In this document: one piece after another, positions 1 to 6,966 of the stretch
Layout of the letters: every line of letters starts with the position of its first letter
How positions within the stretch are numbered: position 1 is the first letter of the stretch
Assembly: GCF_001006005.1 (NCBI RefSeq)
Contig: NZ_CP011254.1
Coordinates: 868,001 to 932,000 of the forward strand
DNA length: 64,000 nt
Direction of reading: 5' to 3'
Source of the DNA: Serratia fonticola
Lineage (GTDB): Bacteria; Pseudomonadota; Gammaproteobacteria; Enterobacterales; Enterobacteriaceae
Program-made: the position numbers and the translations under genes
Notes under the pieces: model-generated
The model's input: only the letters and a program-made list of their open reading frames with translations
The model's database searches: none
What the model was told of the DNA's origin: nothing

Positions 1-904
1 TGTCATTGCCCTTGCCCCCCTCAAAGATCCCGCCGCCGCGCAGCACGTCATTGCCGTCGGTACCGCGAATAGCCGGGGTGAAGTCGGTGCTCTTCCAACG
101 AGCGGTTTCCTGAATATTGCTCCAGGCGGAGCCGTCGGTAAACTCGAAGCGGGTAAAGGTCTGGCTGCTTGTATCCGCAAAGAAGTCGCGGAAGGTCATC
201 TGGTCGCCGCTATCCCCCACCATCACGACCAGGTTGTCCCCGCTGCGGGCAAAGCCGACCATCTCCTGGGTGATCCCCTTACCGAACTGCACGATGTCCT
301 GCACGCCGCTATCTATCAAGTCATAACTGTAGATGGTGTCCTGGCCGTCGCCGAGGTTAAAGCGCAGGGTGTCTTTTGAACCCCATTCATCGGCATAGAG
401 GGTGTCGTTACCCTTTCCGCCCTCAATGATGCCGCTGCCGCGCAGTCTATCATCCGCATCGGTGCCGCGAGTGACCGGGGCAAAGTCGATACTTTTCCAC
501 TGCTCGGTTGCACGGATATTTCTCCAGACGGAACCGTCGGCAAACTCGAAGCGGGTAAAGGTCTGCCTGTCTCTTTCAGCGAAGAAGCCGCGGAAGGTCA
601 TCTGATCGCCGTTATCCCCCACCGTCACGATCAGGTCGTCGACGCTGCGGACAAAGCCGACCATCTCCTGGGTGATCCCCTTGCCGAACTGCACGGTGTC
701 CTGCACCTGATCCCAGTCATCACTGATGATGGTGTCCTGCCCGTCGCCGAGGTTAAAGCGCAGGGTGTCTTCCGACCCGAACTCCTCGGCATAGATAGTG
801 TCGTTGCCTTTCCCGCCCTCAAAGATACCGCTGCCGCGCAGTACATCATCAGCATCGCTGCCGCTGATAACCGAAGTATCGCTCTCCCTACTTATATTAT
901 TCAC
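1..904 (-). CDS. RTX-type calcium-binding repeat protein, N-terminal part (runs off the left edge)
   Basis: An uninterrupted frame of 301 codons runs from a GTG at 904 to the left edge. The GTG has an AAGGAGA ribosome site about 8 bases upstream; the nearby ATG codons run straight into TGA, so GTG is the likely start. The protein opens almost directly with tandem units of 132-134 residues (DNA period 396 and 402 bases). Each unit carries a short glycine/aspartate-rich motif (LRGSGIFEGGKGNDT) and the block DTLRFNLGDGQDT...VQFGKGIT, followed by a QMTFRGFF-like strand. This matches haemolysin-type calcium-binding repeats and the associated HCBP-related domain. No signal peptide is seen, as expected for type I secretion, whose signal would lie at the missing C-terminus. 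The upstream 690 bases hold its promoter. Family assignment is firm. Function (adhesin, toxin or enzyme) cannot be told from this part. Confidence 0.85.
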   Translation of the reverse strand, partial: MNNISRESDTSVISGSDADDVLRGSGIFEGGKGNDTIYAEEFGSEDTLRFNLGDGQDTIISDDWDQVQDTVQFGKGITQEMVGFVRSVDDLIVTVGDNGDQMTFRGFFAERDRQTFTRFEFADGSVWRNIRATEQWKSIDFAPVTRGTDADDRLRGSGIIEGGKGNDTLYADEWGSKDTLRFNLGDGQDTIYSYDLIDSGVQDIVQFGKGITQEMVGFARSGDNLVVMVGDSGDQMTFRDFFADTSSQTFTRFEFTDGSAWSNIQETARWKSTDFTPAIRGTDGNDVLRGGGIFEGGKGND

Positions 905-1595
905 AGCATCATTCTCCTTGTGGCTTACTGTATTAATAGATGTTGAAAATGCTAATCACATCTCGCCACTAGCATGATAATTTCCTCCGCGCATATCGTG
1001 ATATATATAACCATGAATACTGGATGTATATTTTTATATGCTGCACTATGTTTTTTAATAGCTTTTTGCTCTGAGCGATCGGAAGGTGTGAGGAGATGAA
1101 AGCCAGCGGTGTCGCGCTGAGGGGCTGGTCACTCCGGACACAAGGTTAAGAGCATTCCCCCCAAGGATGGCGATCGCGTGAGTTTCACCACAACTCATCG
1201 TCCCATCTACACCAACAACCTCCTTTTTCGAGTGTTTCGATGGCGAAGGTTATATTTATTCCTGGCCCCTACTTCTAATTCAGCCCAGAAACATTAGCAT
1301 AAAAATCTATATATTAAGATAATTTAGAATAAAAACATATATAGCCCATATTTTAAGTTATATGCAGCAAAGTAGTAGCCATGGTAATTACCTTAGTCAT
1401 CGCCAAGTGGTGATCGGATAAATGAGTTTTTATTTTTTCCAATCATCTCATACACAGGCAGTTGCAATGCTAAACACCTAGGGAGAAATAACAGCATCGC
1501 TTCTTTGTTTGTCATCTCTGTAGACAACCAGCGGTATATTTTTTTGTTCTGCCATGGCAGAATTAAAGTGATCATAAAAAATCGATAAAACAACA
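905..1595. promoter_or_regulatory. AT-rich divergent intergenic region between the RTX gene and the orphan adhesin
   Basis: No convincing gene is present; short frames on both strands look random. The stretch must carry the divergent promoters of the RTX gene and the adhesin at 1596. The part from about 1300 to 1480 resembles the region upstream of the winged-helix gene at 14080. Shared blocks include TTAGAATAAAAA, a CCxTATTT block, and ATCTCATAC followed by GTTGCA or ATTGCA in the same order and at similar spacing. I infer a duplicated promoter/control region rather than a gene. Confidence 0.5.
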
Positions 1596-2438
1596 ATGTA
1601 CAATATACACTTGAAGACCAGTAATATCCTGAAAACTTTCTTACTGGTAATATTAACCATAATAAGCCAGACTGTATCATTGTCTTCTAATACCTTCCAA
1701 GTTAACATCACAGCGCAACCCGACCGGGCCAATGGTCTGTTTACTGGTCAGATCGTCGCAGCCAACGAAGATGATCCCTCACCCCACCCTTGCTATAAAA
1801 ACATTAATTGTTATTTCGCCGGATTCGTTGCTAAAAAATTCTGGCAAGGAAATGGAAGATGGGGATATGTAAGCTTGGATACGGATAATGCTTGGCGTCG
1901 GAGAGCTATTGCATCCGGAGTTCCTACCATGGGAGAAGTAGCCCGCCGGCTAAGAGAGCAGGGCTTACTTTTTATTAAACTCACTGACTTTCTCCCGTCA
2001 TACGAAGGAAACGTTCCTACCTTCTGCATAGACCCCGCCATTTACGCCAGCGATAGGGCTGAAATGCAACCCCATACTCGGGCCTCAAACTGTGCTGATA
2101 CCCCGCCCAAGGTGTCGTATTGTCGCTTAACACAAAACGTGATCGAATTCGACTGGGGAGCTGTTCCCGCACAGGGTGACTACGGCACATTGACTCAAGC
2201 GATCCACGTCTCTTGCGATCAACCGACAAGCCTTCGGGTTTATGTCAGCGGGGGATCTATCCCGCTAAACGGTGACATAAAGACACGTGTCGAGTTCGAT
2301 TTTGGCCGCGGATGGGGACAAAAGGCCTTGATCTATAGTGCTGAAGGATCTGATATTTCGATGACTGCCCGGTCGGTGTTGGGGGGCGAGAGGGAGTCTA
2401 TCGGCGGATGCTCTATTCTAATAATGGAAATCGTGTAG
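1596..2438 (+). CDS. Orphan MrpH-like two-domain fimbrial tip adhesin
   Basis: This 280-residue secreted protein has a hydrophobic leader at about residues 10-30. An N-terminal domain with paired cysteines (HPCYKNINCYF) precedes a C-terminal pilin-like domain starting near PPKVSYC and ending in short beta-strand text (SILIMEIV). Organisation, length and the CY...NC pattern resemble the tip adhesin at 42757-43584, which has NPCYGWGQC at the equivalent place. The HxH element found in that paralogue is absent (FAGFVAKKF instead). The gene lies on the plus strand, convergent with fimbrial operon 1, and has no chaperone or usher beside it on its own strand. It could be a spare tip subunit used by operon 1 or a relocated adhesin. 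No good ribosome site precedes the ATG. The adhesin assignment is from architecture, not from a clear lectin motif. Confidence 0.6.
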   Translation: MYNIHLKTSNILKTFLLVILTIISQTVSLSSNTFQVNITAQPDRANGLFTGQIVAANEDDPSPHPCYKNINCYFAGFVAKKFWQGNGRWGYVSLDTDNAWRRRAIASGVPTMGEVARRLREQGLLFIKLTDFLPSYEGNVPTFCIDPAIYASDRAEMQPHTRASNCADTPPKVSYCRLTQNVIEFDWGAVPAQGDYGTLTQAIHVSCDQPTSLRVYVSGGSIPLNGDIKTRVEFDFGRGWGQKALIYSAEGSDISMTARSVLGGERESIGGCSILIMEIV

Positions 2439-2856
2439 GGTAAGGGGAGCGACCAGGTGCAACTACCATGTTCAACCAGACGTTGCATAACAAGTGCTAT
2501 CCCATAATCAAGAACTCAGTGCGCCAGGCGGAGCAAACCTATCTATTAACCACCACATTACAGTGACCCCCAGGGGCTATGCCACGTATCGGGTGCGCTG
2601 GACCGGTGGTCACTACTACGCAGGATGAATGAGTATGACCTATTTGTAGGGTCGCCAGTATTCCCAGCCCCCTACATACGCACCATTCCCGTTACAAGCT
2701 ATAGGACATTTACCGTGTGGCGGAGCGGGTCAGGCAGACTCGACCCTATCCCCACCGTGTCACCCTCACCAACATCAATCCCGCCGAACCCCCGCCCACC
2801 GCCAAATTCCCCTTAGGGCCGTCGGTGTTCCCGCCTATCGGCTTCCAAACCCTATT
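2439..2856. other. Gene-free stretch with decayed coding fragments
   Basis: About 420 bases separate the orphan adhesin from the operon 1 tip adhesin (convergent). Frames on the plus strand show protein-like fragments, for example VTPRGYATYRVRWTGG near 2560-2615 and a proline-rich end near 2740-2855. They are split between frames and interrupted by stops. I could not assign them to a family. They look like the remains of a gene that once lay between the two adhesins. Confidence 0.35.
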
Positions 2857-3735
2857 TCAGTAGGGCCTGACTTGGATAACCACCGCTCCCTGATGTACCC
2901 CAGGTGCCCCATTGATAACGCGCAAGGTCGAGGTCACCTGCACCGTCCGCTCATCCCCCCCGGCACCCAGCGAGATGGTGCTGGTTACCCCTGGGCCCAT
3001 TTGTATCGTCGTCGGACCATTCTTCACATTACCGACCAGGTACTGGGGATAGAACCCGCATCGAACGGTCCCTACCACCGTGGCCGCGCGTTCACCGTTG
3101 ACCCCTATAGTCCCATGATCTATTTCAGCCGGAAGATTGATCTCACACGGGACAGGCGGCTTCGCTACCACGACGCAGCCGTTCGCCCCGGCCGCAACGA
3201 GTTGGTCGGGAGTGACATCACCGCCGGGCGTTCGCACGATACCTGACATATAGGTTTCGATGGTAGCGAACACCAGGCAGACCACTGGCCGCTCAGTTTT
3301 CGGCAGCGCGGGAATGATCCAGTCCCGCGTCTTTAACGTACAGGTGTTGGCGTTTTTGTCGAGATCCCAGACCACGAGCTCGGATCGAAGTGCGCACGTT
3401 TGCCGGACAAGTTGGGGTGCATATCCTTCGCCGACACCGAATTTGCATCGAGCGGGGACGACCTGCCCAGTATCGCCAAGGACATATGAACAGCGGACCC
3501 CGACTATTTCCAGTTGTTTGTAGGAATTGGGCCAGGATGTCTTTGGATACGGTGGGTAGAGCACGGGCACCGGCCGTAACTCCACTCCGTCGATGGCGGC
3601 GTGAATATCACGGGTGCACTCGGGGTCCCCGCAACTAACGATATGTGGATTCACCGCGAAAGGATATAAGACCGTCACGGAGGCTGCCGCCATGCCGCCA
3701 GTTAGGTAAAGACACAAGATAAACACTTTATACAT
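2857..3735 (-). CDS. Fimbrial operon 1 tip adhesin (MrpH position), divergent N-terminal domain
   Basis: The 292-residue protein has an N-terminal signal peptide (MYKVFILCLYLTGGMAAA). ATG at 3735 is preferred over an upstream TTG because AGGA lies 6 bases before it. A cysteine-rich N-terminal domain of roughly 180 residues precedes a C-terminal pilin-type domain starting near PVPCEINLPAEI, with a beta-strand end (GAVVIQVRPY) typical of donor-strand-accepting subunits. It is the last gene of operon 1, the slot held by MrpH in Proteus mirabilis. Its binding domain is not visibly related to that of the operon 2 adhesin and lacks the HxH motif. A broken reverse-transcriptase fragment separates it from the other subunit genes, so it may have arrived by replacement. 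The role as tip adhesin is inferred from position and architecture. Confidence 0.7.
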   Translation of the reverse strand: MYKVFILCLYLTGGMAAASVTVLYPFAVNPHIVSCGDPECTRDIHAAIDGVELRPVPVLYPPYPKTSWPNSYKQLEIVGVRCSYVLGDTGQVVPARCKFGVGEGYAPQLVRQTCALRSELVVWDLDKNANTCTLKTRDWIIPALPKTERPVVCLVFATIETYMSGIVRTPGGDVTPDQLVAAGANGCVVVAKPPVPCEINLPAEIDHGTIGVNGERAATVVGTVRCGFYPQYLVGNVKNGPTTIQMGPGVTSTISLGAGGDERTVQVTSTLRVINGAPGVHQGAVVIQVRPY

Positions 3736-3774
3736 CGACAATCCTGGTTTTTATTTGTTAAAAAAAGCAGGCAA

Positions 3775-4213
3775 TTACCCCACGTTTTGTAGAAGGTGCT
3801 TTGCCCATGTTATCCACCGGGCCTCATATTCCCGCACCCGCAGCTCGGTCTCTGTCTTTGACAGCTTCCGATACCGGGCTTGCTCATAAAGCCGCGCGAT
3901 ACGTTCCCGATGGTTCTCGATTGCCCTCGGCGCTATCCGGGGCCCTTCGGGGGCATATCACACCCCCAGCCAGTCAAAACCCCGCTCAATCCGACCAAGC
4001 TGGGTTTTATCCGGATGTGCCTCAAAACCGCCCAGGTCAAAAAATTCATGCAGACGTTTAATTGCCTTGCGTAAATGCCATCGCGTTTGGGTGAAAATAA
4101 TAAAGTCGTCCCTATAGCGGGCATAAAAGAGGTCCTCCCTGCGGCCAATGAGCGGGCTTAGAGTATTGCCTCGTCCCACGGGATATCCCTGTCGCCCTCG
4201 CGTGAGACAGGCC
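3775..4213 (-). pseudogene. Reverse transcriptase remnant (group II/retroelement-like)
   Basis: The minus strand reads GYPVGRGNTLSPLIG, then YARYRDDFIIFT (the YxDD active-site motif), then HPDKTQLGRIERGFDWLGV, an in-frame TGA at 3958-3960, and YAPEGPRIAPRAIENHRERI through to a TAA at 3775. These are the palm, active-site and C-terminal motifs of a retron/group II-type reverse transcriptase. The TGA sits where related proteins have an aromatic residue. The segment between the SPLIG motif and the YxDD motif is shorter than normal, which suggests an internal loss. The 5' part of the gene is absent: the frame begins directly after the stop codon of the pilin gene at 4216. No intact copy is in the window. 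It is a dead insertion inside the fimbrial operon. Confidence 0.8.
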
Positions 4214-4215
4214 CC

Positions 4216-4764
4216 TTATTCATATTCCAGGTTGAACGTCGCCGTGGCGGTAAACGGCCCACGCCCTATCGTTTTATTGCCAAGCGCCTGGGGCTCGCCC
4301 TGCACATAGGCCTTAAGAGCAATAAGGTTATCGCCTGCCCGCAGCGGGTAGGCTCCGCTCGCCTTATTCACCGGCAGCAATTTCGCTCCCGCCGTCTCCA
4401 GCCCTATCGCAATGCCTTTAGCCTGACTGCCCGCATCCAGCGCCAGCAACCCCGGCAACGCCAGGTTCTCTGACCCCAAAAACGTCACCTTCACCGTTTT
4501 CCCAAGGCTCAGGTCGCACTCTGCCAGGTGAATACGAAAGCTCTGTCCCAACGTTCGGGTGTTCAGATACAGGTATTTGTCTATAACCGTCCCAAAATCC
4601 AACGGAATGTTTTCTTCTCCCGGCGGGATAACACAAGGTTCTGCCACCAGAGCGCCATACAGGTGAACGTTTTGCTGTGCCGCCGCCGGGCCCCCAACCA
4701 GTAGCGCCAGCAACATTGCGCCAGCGAATGCCTCACCCTTGGGCGGCTGTCTCATCATGCACAT
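4216..4764 (-). CDS. Minor fimbrial subunit, MrpG-like (operon 1)
   Basis: The 182-residue protein has a signal peptide ending near PAAAQQ. It carries the pilin pattern: a first strand with a cysteine (YGALVAEPCVI), the block LDFGTVIDKYLYLNTRTLG, a second cysteine in AECDLSLGK, and the C-terminal strand TATATFNLEYE with the penultimate tyrosine. It is closely similar along its length to 43664-44194 of operon 2, which shares the KYLYLNTRTLG and CDLSLG blocks. That homology places it in the MrpG slot. The gene follows its neighbour by 11 bases and has AAGGA ahead of the ATG. It is exported and assembled by the chaperone and usher encoded upstream in the same operon. It appears intact. Confidence 0.85.
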   Translation of the reverse strand: MCMMRQPPKGEAFAGAMLLALLVGGPAAAQQNVHLYGALVAEPCVIPPGEENIPLDFGTVIDKYLYLNTRTLGQSFRIHLAECDLSLGKTVKVTFLGSENLALPGLLALDAGSQAKGIAIGLETAGAKLLPVNKASGAYPLRAGDNLIALKAYVQGEPQALGNKTIGRGPFTATATFNLEYE

Positions 4765-4775
4765 CTTTTCATTCC

Positions 4776-5276
4776 TTACTGGTAGTCCGCCTGCAGCGTT
4801 GCCCAGGCCTCGAACGTGCCTTCCGTCAGCGTCGCCCCGGCTCGTTTCACCGGTACCGCTTCTAATCGTGGTTTGTTGTCCAGGCTGATTGCAAGGCTGC
4901 TTCCTGGCATAAACGGCTCGTCGTTCTGGTAAACCCGGATCCCCAGGTCTGACTGGTTCGTCTGCAGGGCATTCTTATCAAAACCTGTCGCAGTGCCGAT
5001 CAGGCTCAGGCTGAGGAGCCAGTTTCCGCCGCTGCCCTTTTCACAACTAATCTGGTAGTTCATGGGCTGGCGGTAGTGAGTACCATCCACCTTGTTTATG
5101 CCTACCCGCTCGCCAAAGTCCACGTCAACGCGATTATTGTCGTTGATGGTGCACGGTGGCGGCGTTATTAACGTTCCGGAGAACACCATATCTGCCTCGT
5201 TATCCTTGGCTTGTACCGCCATGACAACCCACAGCAAACTGGTCAGCAATACCTTCAACGCACTGGTTCGATTCAT
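4776..5276 (-). CDS. Minor fimbrial subunit, MrpF-like (operon 1)
   Basis: The 166-residue pilin has a signal peptide (KVLLTSLLWVVMAVQA). The mature part opens with FSGTLITPPPCTINDNN, then VDVDFGERVGINKVDGTHY, and ends in ATLQADYQ. The ATG at 5276 is preferred because GGGAG precedes it; a longer frame would start at a GTG at 5294 overlapping the gene before. It is clearly paralogous to 44210-44698 of operon 2, sharing the PPPCxINxxN, KVDG and ATLQADYQ elements. The two pilin cysteines and the C-terminal tyrosine expected for chaperone binding are present. It is predicted to be an adaptor or minor subunit in the fimbrial tip. Confidence 0.85.
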   Translation of the reverse strand: MNRTSALKVLLTSLLWVVMAVQAKDNEADMVFSGTLITPPPCTINDNNRVDVDFGERVGINKVDGTHYRQPMNYQISCEKGSGGNWLLSLSLIGTATGFDKNALQTNQSDLGIRVYQNDEPFMPGSSLAISLDNKPRLEAVPVKRAGATLTEGTFEAWATLQADYQ

Positions 5277-5290
5277 ACTTCGCTCCCTTG

Positions 5291-5806
5291 TCACTGGTAA
5301 TCGACCTTCATCGTCGCGCCCGCCCTGAATTGGCCCCCAGTGAGTGTGACTCCAGGTTGTTTAACTGGCACTGCCCACAAATCAGGCTTGTACGGGTAAG
5401 TGAAGGTCAGCCAGCTGTTGATGGCCCGCTTGGTATTCCCCTGTTGCAGTTCAATGCCCAGGCCGTCCTTACTGGTCTGTAGCAGCGTGCTGTCAAAACT
5501 CGCACCATTGCCCTGCACCTGGAGTTTCATGGCATTCGGCGCTCCTTCGGGACATGACAGCGTGTAGTTCACCGGTACCCGATAGCTGGTGCCATCCACA
5601 TGTGTGGTCATCACGTTACCGAACGGTACCTCTATCACACTATTGTTGTTGACGGTGCACGGCGGCGGTGCCAGCACCGTCACTTTCACGGTGATCGTGG
5701 CCGTATTGGCCGCCCCCGCCATCAGCGGCAGCGTGACCAGCACCCCACACAGCAGGCAGGAAACCTTCCGGTATCGCAATGTTCCGTTCATGGCTGCCTC
5801 AGTCAT
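5291..5806 (-). CDS. Minor fimbrial subunit, MrpE-like (operon 1)
   Basis: The 171-residue pilin has a signal peptide ending near PLMAGAAN. The mature protein begins VTVLAPPPCTVNNN, followed by EVPFGNVMTTHVDGTSYRVP, and ends in ATMKVDYQ. It matches 44712-45248 of operon 2 (PPPCTINNNQ, MTTRIDGVNYKQ, ATLLIDYQ). The start codon overlaps the stop of the truncated pilin upstream by 8 bases, so the two are translationally coupled. It lies in the slot after the chaperone held by MrpE in the Proteus mrp operon. A second in-frame ATG at residue 6 is a possible alternative start. No defect is seen. Confidence 0.85.
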   Translation of the reverse strand: MTEAAMNGTLRYRKVSCLLCGVLVTLPLMAGAANTATITVKVTVLAPPPCTVNNNSVIEVPFGNVMTTHVDGTSYRVPVNYTLSCPEGAPNAMKLQVQGNGASFDSTLLQTSKDGLGIELQQGNTKRAINSWLTFTYPYKPDLWAVPVKQPGVTLTGGQFRAGATMKVDYQ

Positions 5807-6080
5807 AACTCAGATGAAAATCCATCACGGCCCGATAGCGGCCCGCGATCAGTTCGGCCAGCCGACAGGCACTCTCGGTCAGCGCTCCGTGCACATACAA
5901 CGAACCATTGGCCCCTTCCACGTCCGCGTTGTCCGCCGCCGCCTGGGCCGCTGGCAGCAACCATAGCATCATGCCCAGCGTCAGTGGTGCCATCAGGGCT
6001 AGTCCGCATAGTGTGCCGTAGTATTTCAAGTCACCCGCTCCCCACCCGCGTGGCATATGCTTGCCTGCTTTGTTCGTCAT
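5799..6080 (-). pseudogene. Fimbrial pilin with the middle of the domain deleted
   Basis: The 93-codon frame keeps a good ribosome site (GGGAG), a leader ending near PAAQAAADN, the first pilin strand with its cysteine (GSLYVHGALTESACRLA) and the last strand (GRYRAVMDFHLSYD). The two ends of the domain are joined directly. A normal pilin of this kind has about 170-190 residues, so some 80-100 residues covering most of the Ig-like fold, including the second cysteine, are missing while the frame is kept. Operon 2 has no counterpart between chaperone and MrpE. The product cannot fold as a pilin. It may persist only because its stop codon feeds translation into the next gene. I call it a pseudogene by in-frame deletion. 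Confidence 0.75.
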
Positions 6081-6112
6081 ATTTTCATCTCCCTTGCCGC
6101 TCCGCCGGTTTA

Positions 6113-6895
6113 TTACGCTTGCTTCTCCGGCACCACCGTGCAGGTGCTGCCGTTACAGCGGAAGCTGAGCTGCGGCCGACCACCGTAATCGTTGACGTAA
6201 GTCAGCACCGGGCTATTACCTACCGCCTCAGCGCTCACCGTTAGCGACAGGCTGCCCTTCGGCGGTACCATCATCGGCTCGAAACCCTTCACGCCGGCGC
6301 TTTTGTTATTGCCCGCATCCACTATCGTGACGTAGTAGGCGGTCGGGTTGTTGACTACGTATTGGTTCCCCTGCTTCGTAAGCGTCAGTTGCTCCTGCGG
6401 TGGCGTGTTATTCTTGTCCATCGCGATCGCCGCCGGACGGTAGAACAGCTTGATGCGCGTCTGGAGCGCAATTTGCAGCGTGTTCGGTTTGCTGCTCTTA
6501 GGCGGAATTTCCCGCAGATTGAAGTAGTACAGCGTTTCCCGGTCCTGCTTGAGCAACTTCGCCGTCGGCAACGCCTGGATTTTCACCTGGCTCTGCTTGC
6601 CTGGCTCAATACGCTGTACCGGTGGCAGCACGGTCAGCGGGCTCTGAATTTTGTTGCCCTGTTCGTCCTCAATCCAACCCTGCGCCAGGTACGGCAGTTG
6701 CTTGTTCTGGTTGCTGACATTCAGGCTCACCGAGTTCTGGCCACCGTCAAAAACTACCCGAGTACGGTCCAGTGCTATCGCCGCCTGTACCGAAGGTGTA
6801 GCCACCGCGCCTAACAGCACCATGCTCAGTACCCGCGCGGTCAGGCTGGGAGTTCGTTGAAGGTTTGATACATTCATTTGGTCGTTCATTTTCAT
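6113..6895 (-). CDS. Periplasmic pilus chaperone, PapD/MrpD-like (operon 1)
   Basis: The 260-residue protein has a somewhat long leader (hydrophobic stretch VLSMVLLGAVATPSVQA) followed by the chaperone pattern: AIALDRTRVVFDGG at the start of the first Ig domain, the block LPYLAQGWIEDEQGNK, and the family signature region YYFNLREIPPKS, then IALQTRIKLFYRP linking to domain 2. It binds subunits in the periplasm by donor-strand complementation and delivers them to the usher encoded upstream. It is strongly paralogous to 45313-46074 of operon 2. It looks functional, although part of the subunit set around it is broken. Confidence 0.92.
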   Translation of the reverse strand: MKMNDQMNVSNLQRTPSLTARVLSMVLLGAVATPSVQAAIALDRTRVVFDGGQNSVSLNVSNQNKQLPYLAQGWIEDEQGNKIQSPLTVLPPVQRIEPGKQSQVKIQALPTAKLLKQDRETLYYFNLREIPPKSSKPNTLQIALQTRIKLFYRPAAIAMDKNNTPPQEQLTLTKQGNQYVVNNPTAYYVTIVDAGNNKSAGVKGFEPMMVPPKGSLSLTVSAEAVGNSPVLTYVNDYGGRPQLSFRCNGSTCTVVPEKQA

Positions 6896-6966
6896 TTCTC
6901 TCTGTCGTATTCGTTTCTTTCAGAGGAAGGGCGCTCACCGTCTCCGGTTAAGCCAGCATCCCCTCT

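Noticed and set aside
3775..4213. A diversity-generating retroelement acting on the neighbouring tip adhesin.
   Set aside because: The reverse transcriptase is broken, its motif reads LSPLIG as in group II-type enzymes and not the SQ form typical of diversity-generating elements, and I see no template/variable repeat pair in the adhesin.
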